Part shown: piece by piece, positions 43,704 through 51,533 of the stretch
Numbering within the stretch: position 1 is the first letter of the stretch
How the letters are laid out: every line of letters starts with the position of its first letter
Assembly: GCF_003053725.1 (NCBI RefSeq)
Contig: NZ_QAYC01000016.1
Coordinates: forward strand, 25,694-89,693
Length of the DNA stretch: 64,000 nucleotides
DNA from: Rhodovulum kholense
GTDB lineage: Bacteria; Pseudomonadota; Alphaproteobacteria; Rhodobacterales; Rhodobacteraceae
Reading direction: 5' to 3'
Position numbers and translations under genes: made by a program
Notes under the pieces: generated by a model
Database searches by the model: none
Seen by the model: the letters and a program-made list of their open reading frames with translations, nothing else
Told to the model about the DNA's origin: nothing

Positions 43704-44906
43704 TTACCCCCGCATCCGGTCGGTCTGGGCCACGGCTCCGGCCGCAAGGAGCGCTTCGATTTCGTCAGAACCAAGGCCCGCCTCGGCCAATACCTCGCGG
43801 CTGTGCTCGCCCAGGGCGGGCGGCGTCATCCGGACGGGTGGCGTCTCGCCGTCATAGCGGACCGGATGGGCCAGCATCACCATGGGCGAGCCGCCCCGGG
43901 TCTCGGCCTTGACGAAGGCGCCCAGATGCCGGACCTGCGGGTTCTGGGGCAGGGCGTCGTAATCCTCGACCGGCGTGTGCCAGACCCCGGCCGCCTCAAG
44001 CAGCGGCAGCGCCTCGGCCATGGTCAGGCGCGCCATGCCCTGCTGCACCAGTGTCGCGATCTCGCCGCGTTTCGAAAAGCCGTCTTCCTCGGTGAAGGCG
44101 GCCAGTTCGGGCAGGTTCAGCGGTTCTGCCAGATCGGCGGGCTTGCACATCGAGATCATGACATGGCCGTCGCTGACCGCGTAGATCCCGTAGGGCGCCG
44201 GGCTGAACCAGTTGGCCAGTCCCGCCTCGCCACGCGGTCCCTTGCGGTTGGCGCCGTTCATCCAGGCGGTGATCGATTCGCCCTGCAGATCGAGCGCGGC
44301 CTGCAGCATGTTGACCTCGACCTTGCGGGCGACGCCGGTGCGCTCGCGCTCGAACAGGGCCGCGACGATGCCGCCTGCGGTCAGCGCGGCGGCATGGTGG
44401 TCGATCGGCACCGTGCCGATGGCGACCGGCCCGCCCTCGAGGCTGCCGGTATGGGCGGCAAGCCCCGACATCGCCTGCAACAGCACGTCCTGGCCGGGGC
44501 GTTTCGCGTAAGGGCCGTCGGCGCCATAGCCGGTGGTCGCGGCATAGATGATGCGGGGATTGATGCGGCGCAGCTCGGCCTCGCCCAGCCCGAGCTTGTC
44601 CATCGTGCCGGGGCGGAAATTCTCCATCACCACATCGGCAGTCGCGATCAGCCGCCTGACCGCGTCCAGCGCCGCGGGCGCCTTCAGGTCCAGCGCGAGC
44701 GAGCGCTTGTTGCGGCCGGTCGTCATGTGGTTGACGCTGGTCTCGTCGACGAAACGATTGGCGACGGCCCAGTTGCGCTGGAAGGCGCCGCCGATGGGCT
44801 CGATGGCGATCACGTCGGCGCCCATGTCGGCCAGATGCTGCGCCGCGGCGGGGCCCGACAGGAAATGGTTGAAACTGAGAATCCGAATGCCGTCGAGCGC
44901 GCCCAT
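43704..44906 (-). CDS. family III (CaiB/BaiF) CoA-transferase
   Basis: The 400-residue protein starts MGALDGIRILSFNHFLSGPA, the usual CaiB opening, and contains RNKRSLALDLK, NFRPGTMDKLGLG and the catalytic Asp in AKRPGQDVLLQAMSGL (about 140). It moves CoA between an acyl-CoA and a free acid. The ATG chosen has GAGGA six bases upstream; an ATG four codons earlier is possible. It is the first gene of an eight-gene minus-strand unit and likely activates the substrate. Confidence 0.93.
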   Translation of the reverse strand: MGALDGIRILSFNHFLSGPAAAQHLADMGADVIAIEPIGGAFQRNWAVANRFVDETSVNHMTTGRNKRSLALDLKAPAALDAVRRLIATADVVMENFRPGTMDKLGLGEAELRRINPRIIYAATTGYGADGPYAKRPGQDVLLQAMSGLAAHTGSLEGGPVAIGTVPIDHHAAALTAGGIVAALFERERTGVARKVEVNMLQAALDLQGESITAWMNGANRKGPRGEAGLANWFSPAPYGIYAVSDGHVMISMCKPADLAEPLNLPELAAFTEEDGFSKRGEIATLVQQGMARLTMAEALPLLEAAGVWHTPVEDYDALPQNPQVRHLGAFVKAETRGGSPMVMLAHPVRYDGETPPVRMTPPALGEHSREVLAEAGLGSDEIEALLAAGAVAQTDRMRG

Positions 44907-44977
44907 GTTAGTCCTCATGTGAAGGTCCCGCCTAAGGTAACGCCCGGCCGGGCCGGGCAGGAATATGCGTCTCTATC

Positions 44978-44996
44978 TTATTTTTCTCAGAGATAA
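44978..44996. promoter_or_regulatory. AT-rich palindrome in the CoA-transferase/racemase divergent gap
   Basis: TTAT and ATAA flank a TCTC-A-GAGA palindrome, in a short AT-rich island within otherwise GC-rich DNA. The location between divergent genes fits an operator or promoter region. No regulator is assigned. Confidence 0.35.
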
Positions 44997-45089
44997 TTCA
45001 TATGGCCTATAGTTGGCGCTGTGACCGCGTTGCGCGGGCACTTCGCGGCAAGGCGTGACGGGGCGCCCGGGCTGCGACATGGTCGGCCC

Positions 45090-45734
45090 ATGACTGAGAT
45101 TCGGCTGATGAACCCCAACAGCGACCCGGTGGTGACCGCGTCCATGTGCGAAATCGCGGCGCGCGCCCTGCCGGTGGCGCCGATTGGCTGGACCGCGCCT
45201 GCGGGACCGCCGCTGATCGTGACGCCCGAGGCTCTCGCCCGTGCCGCCGAAGGGATCGCGGCGGCCGAGGTCCCGGGGCGGCCCGATGCGGTGATCGTCG
45301 CGGCCTTCGGCGACCCGGGCGCCGAGGCGCTGGCCGCCCGTCTGGCCTGTCCGGTGATCGGCATCGGCGCGGCGGCGGCCCGCGCGGCCGCCCGGTCGGG
45401 CCTGCCCTTCGCGGTCGCGACCACCACGCCGGGGCTCGAGGCCCAGATCGACGCGCTGATGCGGCGCCATGCGGGTACCGTGCCCTATCTGGGGTGCCGC
45501 TTCGCGGCGGGTGATCCGGTGGCGCTGATGCGGTCCGCGGCAGAGCTCGACGCCGGGCTCCTGGGAGCCATCGTCGAGGCGCATGCGGCGGGTGCTGCGC
45601 AGGTCGTGATCGGCGGCGGCCCGCTGGGCGCGGCGGCGGAACGGCTGCGCGACCGCGCGCCGGTGCCGCTGTTGAACCCGGTGCTTTGCGCCGCGCGCGA
45701 GGTCGCAGCCCTTCTCGGGGCGCAGCATGTCTGA
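45090..45734 (+). CDS. Asp/Glu/hydantoin racemase-fold protein lacking both catalytic Cys
   Basis: The 214-residue protein has the racemase-superfamily layout: IRLMNPNSDPVVT, DAVIVAAFGDPGAEAL, ATTTPGLEAQI and VVIGGGPLGAAAERL. Hydantoin racemases have Cys just before FGDPG and in the second loop (LGCAG); here those positions are Ala and Gly. Other Cys residues exist (20 and elsewhere) but not at these sites. It may belong to a non-racemase branch. The ATG was chosen because the conserved N-terminus begins there. It overlaps the FAH gene by eight bases and could act in the same pathway as the hydantoinase. Confidence 0.75.
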   Translation: MTEIRLMNPNSDPVVTASMCEIAARALPVAPIGWTAPAGPPLIVTPEALARAAEGIAAAEVPGRPDAVIVAAFGDPGAEALAARLACPVIGIGAAAARAAARSGLPFAVATTTPGLEAQIDALMRRHAGTVPYLGCRFAAGDPVALMRSAAELDAGLLGAIVEAHAAGAAQVVIGGGPLGAAAERLRDRAPVPLLNPVLCAAREVAALLGAQHV

Positions 45735-46449
45735 GACCGAGGCCTTCGCCGACGCGCTGCTCGCCGCGCATCGGGGCGGGCAGCGGGTCGCCGAGGCACC
45801 GGGGCCGCTGTCGCGGGCCGAGGTGCTGGCGGTTCAGGCCCAGGTGTCCGGGGCGCTGGGCCCGGTCGCGGGGTTCAAGGTGGGGCGTCTGCCCGAGGGG
45901 CCGCCGGTGCTGGCGCCGATCCCCGCCTGCTACCGGGTGCCCGATGGGGGCAGCCGCAGGGTGCGCGACCGGCTGGGGGTCGAGCTTGAAGTGGGGTTCG
46001 AACTGATCCGCGCGTTGCCGGGGCCGGGCCTGCCGCCCGACCCCGCCGCCCATTTCCGTCCCCGTGCCGTCTTCGAACTGGTCGAGACCCGACTTGCGGG
46101 CGCCGCGGCCGACCGGCCCGACCTCAAGTTCGCCGATCTTCAGATTACCGCCGGGCTGGTCTCGGGATCGGGGCCCGAGGCCTGGGACGGCCGCGATTTC
46201 GGCCGCCTGTCGGCGCGGTTCCGGGCCGGCGCCCACACCGTGCTTGAGGGCGAAACCGAAGTGCCCGGCGGCTCGGCGCTGGCCAATCTCGACCTTTTGC
46301 TGCGCCATCTGGGCCGCCATTGCGGCGGTTTGCAGCCGGGGCAGACGGTGATCACCGGGTCGGTCTGCGGGCTGCCCTGGTTCGAACCGGGTACGGAACT
46401 GTCGGCCGAGATCGCGGGGCTTGGCCGAGTCGCGGTCAGTCTGGCCTGA
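45727..46449 (+). CDS. FAH-superfamily hydratase/decarboxylase (2-keto-4-pentenoate hydratase-like)
   Basis: The 240-residue protein has GPVAGFKVGRLPEGPPVLAPI, LGVELEVGFELI with acidic metal ligands, VFELVETRL, FADLQITAGLV and the PGQTVITGSVCGLPWF C-terminus, as in MhpD-type hydratases of aromatic meta-cleavage and related pathways. It would hydrate or decarboxylate a keto acid with Mg. It overlaps the racemase-fold gene by eight bases and its end overlaps the convergent amidase remnant. Confidence 0.85.
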   Translation: MSETEAFADALLAAHRGGQRVAEAPGPLSRAEVLAVQAQVSGALGPVAGFKVGRLPEGPPVLAPIPACYRVPDGGSRRVRDRLGVELEVGFELIRALPGPGLPPDPAAHFRPRAVFELVETRLAGAAADRPDLKFADLQITAGLVSGSGPEAWDGRDFGRLSARFRAGAHTVLEGETEVPGGSALANLDLLLRHLGRHCGGLQPGQTVITGSVCGLPWFEPGTELSAEIAGLGRVAVSLA

Positions 46450-46565
46450 GCGCCAGCGTCGGCCATTCGAATGGCGGTGCGACGGGGTCCGCCAGGGCCA
46501 GCAGATGGCTCTCGCTGCCGGCCGGACCGATCAGTTGCAGGCCGATCGGCATCGCGCGGGTCCGG
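46436..46565 (-). pseudogene. amidase C-terminal fragment
   Basis: On the minus strand this encodes TRAMPIGLQLIGPAGSESHL and on to LALRPD before a TGA, the usual end of an amidase-signature (GatA/AtzF-type) enzyme. The reading is lost at about 46565, where unrelated DNA begins. The matching N-terminal part is at 51534-51950 on the same strand. About 260 codons of the middle, including the Ser-Ser-Lys active site, are missing. Confidence 0.8.
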
Positions 46566-47036
46566 ACATATCACGTCGAAATACCCATCGTCCCGCAACA
46601 AGTCATCAAAGCATGCCTGGTCCAGGCAGGCCAGATAGGCCGCCGTAAGGTACTCCGTCGCGGCATAGCCCTGGCGAACGCGTCGCTCCTCCATGTCCGC
46701 GACATCCGGTTCCACCGCAGCCCGCGCCAGCAAGGCGGCACGGGTTTCGGCGTCGGAGCCGGGGCCACCGGCCAAAGAGTCCGGCAGGAAACTCCATCGG
46801 CCACCTGGACAGGAGGCGAAAACGTCCTCGGCGTTGAGGCCCTGCACGACCTGTTGGGTGAAGTCCATCCAGGCGAGGTATTCGTGATTGTTCACGATCC
46901 GGTGCTCCGGGTTGCAAACATGGATCTCGCCAAATGCACGCAAATCGCTCCAGGAAAAGGTCTCCTGCGCTTGGACGGCAGATGTTTCAAGAAGGCTCCA
47001 GAATGAAAACAAGCAGACCAGTGCCCGTAGCCGGAC
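46566..47036 (-). pseudogene. fragment of a secreted hypothetical protein
   Basis: This frame has a clear signal peptide (VRLRALVCLFSFWSLLETSA, then VQAQE) and a mature part containing GEIHVCNPEHRIVNNHEYLA, SWDxL-like Trp-rich segments and a C-terminal CLDQACFDDLLRDDGYFDVI. No ATG fits the 5' end, and the 3' end runs directly into the amidase remnant out of its frame, so both ends appear broken. Four or more Cys residues suggest disulfides. I do not recognise the family. It lies inside the insertion block. Confidence 0.5.
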
Positions 47037-47167
47037 GCAACTTGATTCAGAAAAACCTTGTCTCCCTTGGTGATTACTTCGGTTCCGTCGATTTGGGCTT
47101 GAAGCATGGGCTGAATCGGCTTCGCTGCCTCTCCGCAGCTCTGATACCGCCCTCGATAGGTAGCGGT

Positions 47168-47320
47168 TCATCGTAGGCGCAGCGCCTGCATGAGTGTGTT
47201 GTGAATTGGAGCCATGTCGCCGTGATTTTCGGCGGCGGCCATCAAACGGCAGTTGGTCAGCAGATATGGCAGGAACTGACGCATGTCCCCACCATGCTCG
47301 AACAATTTTGAGCTCGAAGG
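47168..47320 (-). pseudogene. C-terminal fragment of an unknown protein
   Basis: The minus-strand frame ends FEHGGDMRQFLPYLLTNCRL and about 25 more residues to ALRLR before a stop. It has the look of a real coding sequence but its upstream part runs into the IS5-type transposase remnant on the other strand. The 130 bases between this and the secreted fragment show no clear gene. The family is unknown. Confidence 0.3.
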
Positions 47321-47532
47321 CATCAGGGCTCGTATCGTCGAAACCGTTGTCCGAGGCGCAAATGGAGCGCCTGAAGCCATTCTTTCCGAAGAGCCATGGC
47401 AAGCCCCGGGTCGACGACCGGCGTGTTCTGAGCGGCATTATCTTTATCAACCGCAATGACTTGCGGTGGTGCGACGCACCCGGAGAATACGGTCCGGCCA
47501 AGACGCTCTACAACCGCTGGAAGCGTTGGAGG

Positions 47533-47568
47533 TGAGTGGCTGAACGCCACTGGTTCGAGAGAAGCCAC
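47533..47568 (+). repeat. 36-nt structured insertion, copy A
   Basis: The element begins TGAG. Its outer stem is GTGGCT (47536-47541) with AGCCAC (47563-47568); the inner hairpin is GAAC with GTTC. The core GAACGCCA, GTTCGAG and GA are shared with copy B. It sits between the W and GVF codons of the transposase, where homologues have about three residues, and begins with an in-frame TGA. Confidence 0.7.
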
Positions 47569-47644
47569 GAACACGGCGTCTTCGCCCGGATCATGACGGG
47601 CCTGGCCGCGGAGCGGGCCGCGCACAAGACGATCATGATCGAAG

Positions 47645-47680
47645 TGAGCAGGCGAACGCCATGCGTTCGAGTGAGCCTGC
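47645..47680 (+). repeat. 36-nt structured insertion, copy B
   Basis: The element begins TGAG. Its outer stem is GCAGGC (47648-47653) with GCCTGC (47675-47680); the inner hairpin is GAACG with CGTTC. Core bases match copy A, but most outer-stem pairs differ and all are compensated. It lies in frame within MI-YLKAH of the transposase, adding exactly 12 codons. Confidence 0.7.
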
Positions 47681-48181
47681 GCAAGTACCTGAAGGCGCAC
47701 TGCACGGCCTCCAGCCTGCAGGTGAGAAAGGGGGGCGCGGACGCCAGATCGGCCGAACCAAGGGGGGCATGAACACCAAGCTGCATGCCGTCGCCGATGC
47801 GAAGGGTCGACTGATCGGGTTCTTCATGTCCGCTGGACAGGTCAGCGACTGCGGCGGCGCTGCTGGGCAGCCTGCCGAAGGCGGACTGGTTGCTGGCCGA
47901 CCGGGGCTACGATGCGGACTGGCTGCGAGATGCGTTGAAAGACAAGGGGATGAAGGTCTGCGTCCCCGGCCGGAAGTCTCGCAAGACAGCCGTCATATAC
48001 GACAGGCGGAGGTGCAAGCGCCGCGACCGCATCGTGATCATGTTCGGCCGGCTGACGGACTGGAGGCGCGTCGCCACCCGATACGACAGATGCCCGGAAA
48101 CCTTCTTCTCCGCTATCGCCCTCGCAGCAACCGTCATGTTCTGGCTCTGAAACTCAATCAGTCTGCAGCCTAGGCGGCCTA

Positions 48182-48601
48182 TCATTCTGGCGCCAAGTCC
48201 TCGATAAGAACGAACCTTTCCCAAATAATCTGCATGTCCGGTGAAAACCCGCCGTTCCGCTCGAAATATCCACGATGCCCTGCGCGCCAACCCTCCAGAT
48301 TGTCATCCTCGCCTTCGGCAAGAGCCATTTCTTCGGTTACTTCATCAAACCTGCATTGGATCAACTCCACGGTCTCGATCACAACGGCTGGAGTCTCGTC
48401 CCAATCGAGGCAGATATCGCGCCGACCGATTTCAGGGAAAGGCTCGCCATTTTGGAACTCGTGCAGCGCGCTACATGTTGCTACTTTCTTTCCATTTCGC
48501 ACCAACGACAGCAGTGCGCTGGATAAGGCGGGATCATCGCCAAACTTGAATGTTCTGGCCGATGGGTACCGCAACTTAAGCGTTCTTAAGTCCCTGGGCA
48601 T
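48182..48601 (-). CDS. ASCH-domain protein
   Basis: The 139-residue protein has the ASCH layout: FKFGDDPALSSALLSLVRNG, KKVATCSALHEFQNGEPFPE, RDICLDWDETPAVVIETVEL and the C-terminal MQIIWERFVLIE. ASCH domains resemble PUA folds and are thought to bind RNA; some are amidohydrolases for acetylcytidine. It appears intact, lies between the IS5 and IS1182 remnants, and is likely a passenger from the donor DNA. A GGAGGAGC site is 11-12 bases upstream of the ATG. Confidence 0.8.
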   Translation of the reverse strand: MPRDLRTLKLRYPSARTFKFGDDPALSSALLSLVRNGKKVATCSALHEFQNGEPFPEIGRRDICLDWDETPAVVIETVELIQCRFDEVTEEMALAEGEDDNLEGWRAGHRGYFERNGGFSPDMQIIWERFVLIEDLAPE

Positions 48602-48746
48602 GTCAGTTCTTGCTCCTCCAAGCTCGCGAGGCTCACGTGATCTCGCACGAATACCGCCTGAGATGAAGGGCCTGATGGGTGGCGGCGCAGGTTTGGAAAG
48701 TGCAGAGGGGTCGCGTTTGTTAGGCTTCTGTGCTGAACGCTCTCGA

Positions 48747-50400
48747 CCGAGGCTGTGTCAAACCTCGGTGGCATGCTATGGTTTCTCGGTAGCGGGAGAT
48801 AGGCATGGCGGGTTTCATCGAGGGGGTTCCGCGCAGCCAGACGGTGCTTTTCCCCGAGCGCTTGGAAGACTGGATCGGTGAGGATGATCTTGTTCGCGCC
48901 GTCGATTTGTTCGTCGCCGAGCTCGATCTGTCTGCCCTCGGCTTTGAGCGCGCGACCTCCGCGCGCACTGGCTGACCGGGATCCATCCCGCCGTTTTGCT
49001 GAAGCTTTTCATCTATGGCTATCTGAACCGCATCCCGTCGAACCGCCGGCTGGAACGGGAGGCGGGGCGCAATGTCGAGGTGATGTGGCTGACCGGCAGG
49101 CTGGTGCCGGACCACAAGACCATCGCCGAATTCCGCCGCACGGAATGGCCGCGCGATCCGCAGGACCTGCGCGCAGTTCGTGGAGCTTTGCCGCCGGATC
49201 GGCGTGCTGAAGGGCGATTGCATTGCCATCGACGGCAGCAAATTCAAGGCCGTCAACAACCGTGACAGGACCTTCACGAAGAACAAGATCGCCAACCGCC
49301 TCGTCCATCTGGAGGTCGATGTTGAACGTTATATCAACGAGGTGGTCCGCATCGACCGGCAGGAAGACGGCGAGGCCCGGGCCGACAAGGTCGCCCATCT
49401 CGCCCGCCGCTATGGTCGTATCCAGCAGGAGATCGCGCGGCTGAAGGCGATGGACAGGGCTCTGGCCGACGCCCCGGGTGGGCAGATTTCCCTGACTGAC
49501 CCCGATGCCCGCGCCATGGCGACCAGCGCCCGACACGGCGGCATGGTTGGCTACAACGTCCAGACCGCTGCCGATACCGAGAGCCACATCATCGTCACGC
49601 ACGAGGTCACGAACCAGGGCTTCGACCGCGACCAACTCAGCCCGATGGCGATCGCAGCCAGGGACGTGCTTCAGCGTGATGACCTGCATGCCATCGCCGA
49701 CACGGGTTATTTCAGCGGCCCCGAGATCCTCGCCTGCCAAGAGGCGGGCATTATCACGACCGTGGCGCGACCGGCCCCCTCTGGCAATGCGGCCAAAGGC
49801 ATGTATGTGAAGGCGGATTTCGCCTACGATCCGGAGCGCGATGTCTATGTCTGCCCGGCCGGTGCGGACCTGATCTATCGCTACGCCACTGAGGAGCGCG
49901 GTATTCAGGTCCGGCGATACCGGATCAACGAATGTCAGACCTGCCCGCTGCAAAGCCGTTGCAACACAGGCACGGAACGCCACATCGCCCGATGGGAGCA
50001 TGAGCATCTGATCGACGCGATGCGCGAAAGGCTGAGCCGGGACATCGATCCAATGACCCTTCGCCGCTGCATCGTCGAACATCCCTTCGGCACGATCAAG
50101 GGCTGGATGGTTCACACGCATTTCCTGACCCGCAGGCTGAAGAATGTCCGCACCGAGATGGCGCCGAATGTCCTTGCCTACAATATCAAGCGGGTGATCT
50201 CCCTGATCGGCATCCGGCGCCTGATGCAGGCCATTCTCGCCTGATCAGGACACAGCCGCTCCCCCCCGGCGCAGCACGGCCTCTGGCAAGGCCTATCGGG
50301 CGCCATCCGCGCGAAGGAAATCTGACGCTGCGCTACTGCTGGGCGGCACGGAAAACCACCCTCAGACAGACTCCGCCACCGAGTTTTGACACAGCCTCGG
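48747..50400 (+). mobile_element. IS1182-family insertion sequence
   Basis: Inverted repeats at 48747-48772 and 50375-50400 match at 25 of 26 positions (one A/C difference), starting CCGAGGCTGTGTCAAA. Between them is a disrupted IS1182-type transposase. The element is about 1.65 kb, typical of the family. No clear target-site duplication is visible. The 145 bases between the ASCH gene and its left end show no gene. Confidence 0.88.
48805..50244 (+). pseudogene. IS1182-family transposase with two frameshifts
   Basis: The protein starts MAGFIEGVPRSQTVLFPERL and stops at codon 57 (SARTG then TGA, 48973-48975). It resumes in another frame with LLKLFIYGYLNRIPSNRRLE, shifts again after FRR at about 49138, and continues from VELCRRIGVLKGDCIAIDGS to the end RRLMQAILA. 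The long last part includes GYNVQTAADTESHIIVTHEV and the Cys-rich NECQTCPLQSRC. Both shifts look like single-base changes. The inverted repeats are intact, so the copy could be mobilised only in trans. Confidence 0.88.
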
Positions 50401-50423
50401 CCCTTCGCGGCCGTTCGACGGGA

Positions 50424-51095
50424 TTACCATTGACGCGGCGCAGCTTCATCTAACCGGCCTTTAATCCATCGCGTAGCATTGTTCGACGGGCCAAGATCGG
50501 CGGCGCGGACTTCGCTGCTGTTCGTCGAGGCGTTCAGACCGCCTAGAACCTCGCCGCAGAACCGATCCAGCGTTTCGACATCTTCCGAGGGCGCGACCCA
50601 GACTCGGTCCGGCTCCAGTGTTCCGATTGGGACAATTCTCTCCGCGATTTCGACCGGAGCGGTCTCGTCGATACGACCAGCGGCCCAATCATGAAAGGCT
50701 GTAGAATACCAAACGGTCGCTCCGCTGAACGAGAGGTCGATTGTTCCTCCTTCCGCAAAGAATGTCAGCCCGTCCCCCATCTCTTCCCCGATAAGTGCGA
50801 GCCGTTCACCCAGACAGTGCTTCAAGACAGCGGTGAACACGATGGCGGCGGAGAAGGTGAACTTGTCGATGAGAAAATCGACCTGCCGGCCTTTGGCGCC
50901 CTCGGATATCGCGTCGATCAAAGGCATGGTTCGAAGCAAGTCGCCGCCCGTATTTCCTCGAACGTCAATAAGCAGGGGAGTGCCCGGGCGCGATCCTACG
51001 AGTTCCGCCGCCTTGGAAACCGCAGATGGAAGTGCCGCTTTACCGGGGTCGAAGAAGCTTGGAAGGACCAGTAGTGGCCCGGATTGGCCGAAGTC
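50424..51095 (-). pseudogene. S41-peptidase-like protein, 5' end lost
   Basis: The minus-strand frame contains PLLIDVRGNTGGDLLRTMPL, KFTFSAAIVFTAVLKHCLGE, ALIGEEMGDGLTFFAEGG and ends APRQW. The LxDxRxNxGG, TxSAA and GExxGDG blocks follow the order of S41 proteases, with Ser present but Asp-Gly instead of the catalytic Lys-Gly. The N-terminus is cut where an insertion-sequence-like end begins at about 51100. The C-terminus stops 24 bases before the IS1182 end. Confidence 0.5.
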
Positions 51096-51098
51096 CTT

Positions 51099-51180
51099 AA
51101 CAGGCTGCTGAAAACTCCGACCATCGCCTTTTCGACGCCAAGGGGCGTCATTTTTCGGGTTCTCTCGTTGAGCGGATGAA
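51099..51180. mobile_element. remnant insertion-sequence end with hairpin
   Basis: AGGCTGCTGAAAACTCCGACC at about 51102 resembles the terminal inverted repeats of IS5-group elements. It is followed by GACGCC-AAGG-GGCGTC (51134-51149) and ATTTTT, a terminator-like hairpin. No transposase belongs to it here. Its identity is tentative. Confidence 0.35.
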
Positions 51181-51207
51181 AATCCAGCGCGTTGGAGTCT
51201 GACGAGC

Positions 51208-51533
51208 TGACCTGCCACGGGATTTTTCCTCCACTGTCGATTAGAGCCCGGCCCAACTCGAGGACGGACAATGAAGCGAAGAAGATTCACGGACGAGCAG
51301 GTCATCAGCATCCTGGCGGAGCACGAGGCGGGCGCGAAGTGCGCGGACCTGTGCCGCAAGCACGGCATGTCGGAAGGCACCTTCTATAGTTGGAAGGCCA
51401 AGTTCGGCGGCATGACGGTGTCGGAGGTGAAGCGGCTGAAGGCGCTCGAGGATGAGAACGGCGAGCTCAAGAAGCTGCTGGCCGAGCAGATGCTCGATCT
51501 CGCCGCGATGAAGAAGCCGGTTGCAAAAAAGCG
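51208..51533 (+). mobile_element. truncated IS3-family element
   Basis: TGACCTGCCACGGG at the left resembles an IS3/IS407-group end, and the sequence includes the first transposase gene. The second gene and right end are missing: the element stops at the A6G run of its frameshift site and joins the amidase remnant directly. Confidence 0.7.
51271..51533 (+). pseudogene. IS3-family OrfA, truncated at its 3' end
   Basis: The frame encodes MKRRRFTDEQVISILAEHEA, CADLCRKHGMSEGTFYSWKA, KFGGMTVSEVKRLKALEDEN and ELKKLLAEQMLDLAAMKKPV, a helix-turn-helix plus leucine-zipper OrfA of the IS407/IS51 group. It ends at AAAAAAG, the usual -1 slip site leading to OrfB. OrfB is absent; codons after the run belong to the amidase remnant in antisense. 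Confidence 0.85.

Larger units (their letters stand above)
47345..48150 (+). pseudogene. IS5-family transposase, multiply disrupted
   Basis: The DDE transposase is recognisable in pieces: LSEAQMERLKPFF to YGPAKTLYNRWKRW, GVFARIMTGLAAE, KTIMI, YLKAH, GRTKGGMNTKLHA, GFFMSAGQVSD, LGSLPKADWLLADRGYDADW, GRKSRKT, FGRLTDWRRVATRYDRCPET. Each piece is in a different frame or interrupted. A 36-nt insertion puts a TGA after KRWR, a second 36-nt insertion separates MI from YLKAH in frame, a one-base change in a G-run shifts frame at 47730, and about ten bases are missing after QVSD. It cannot be functional unless the insertions are bypassed and the frameshifts repaired. Confidence 0.8.
47330..48175 (+). 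mobile_element. decayed IS5-family insertion sequence
   Basis: Transposase similarity runs from SEAQMERLKPFFPKSHGKPR at about 47345 to the ALAATVMFWL end and TGA at 48150. AACTCAATCAGTCTGCAGCC after the stop resembles an IS5-group right end. No matching left end was found, so the element is truncated there. It carries two 36-nt structured insertions. Confidence 0.75.

Noticed and set aside
47533..47680. Reading the two structured insertions as integron attC sites or CRISPR repeats
   Set aside because: They are only 36 nt, are not separated by unique spacers of regular length, and lack the RYYYAAC/GTTRRRY paired ends of attC sites.
46566..51533. Could the IS-rich block be a composite transposon or genomic island with a site-specific integrase?
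   Set aside because: The three IS families are different, no pair of identical elements flanks the block, and no integrase or tRNA attachment site is visible.
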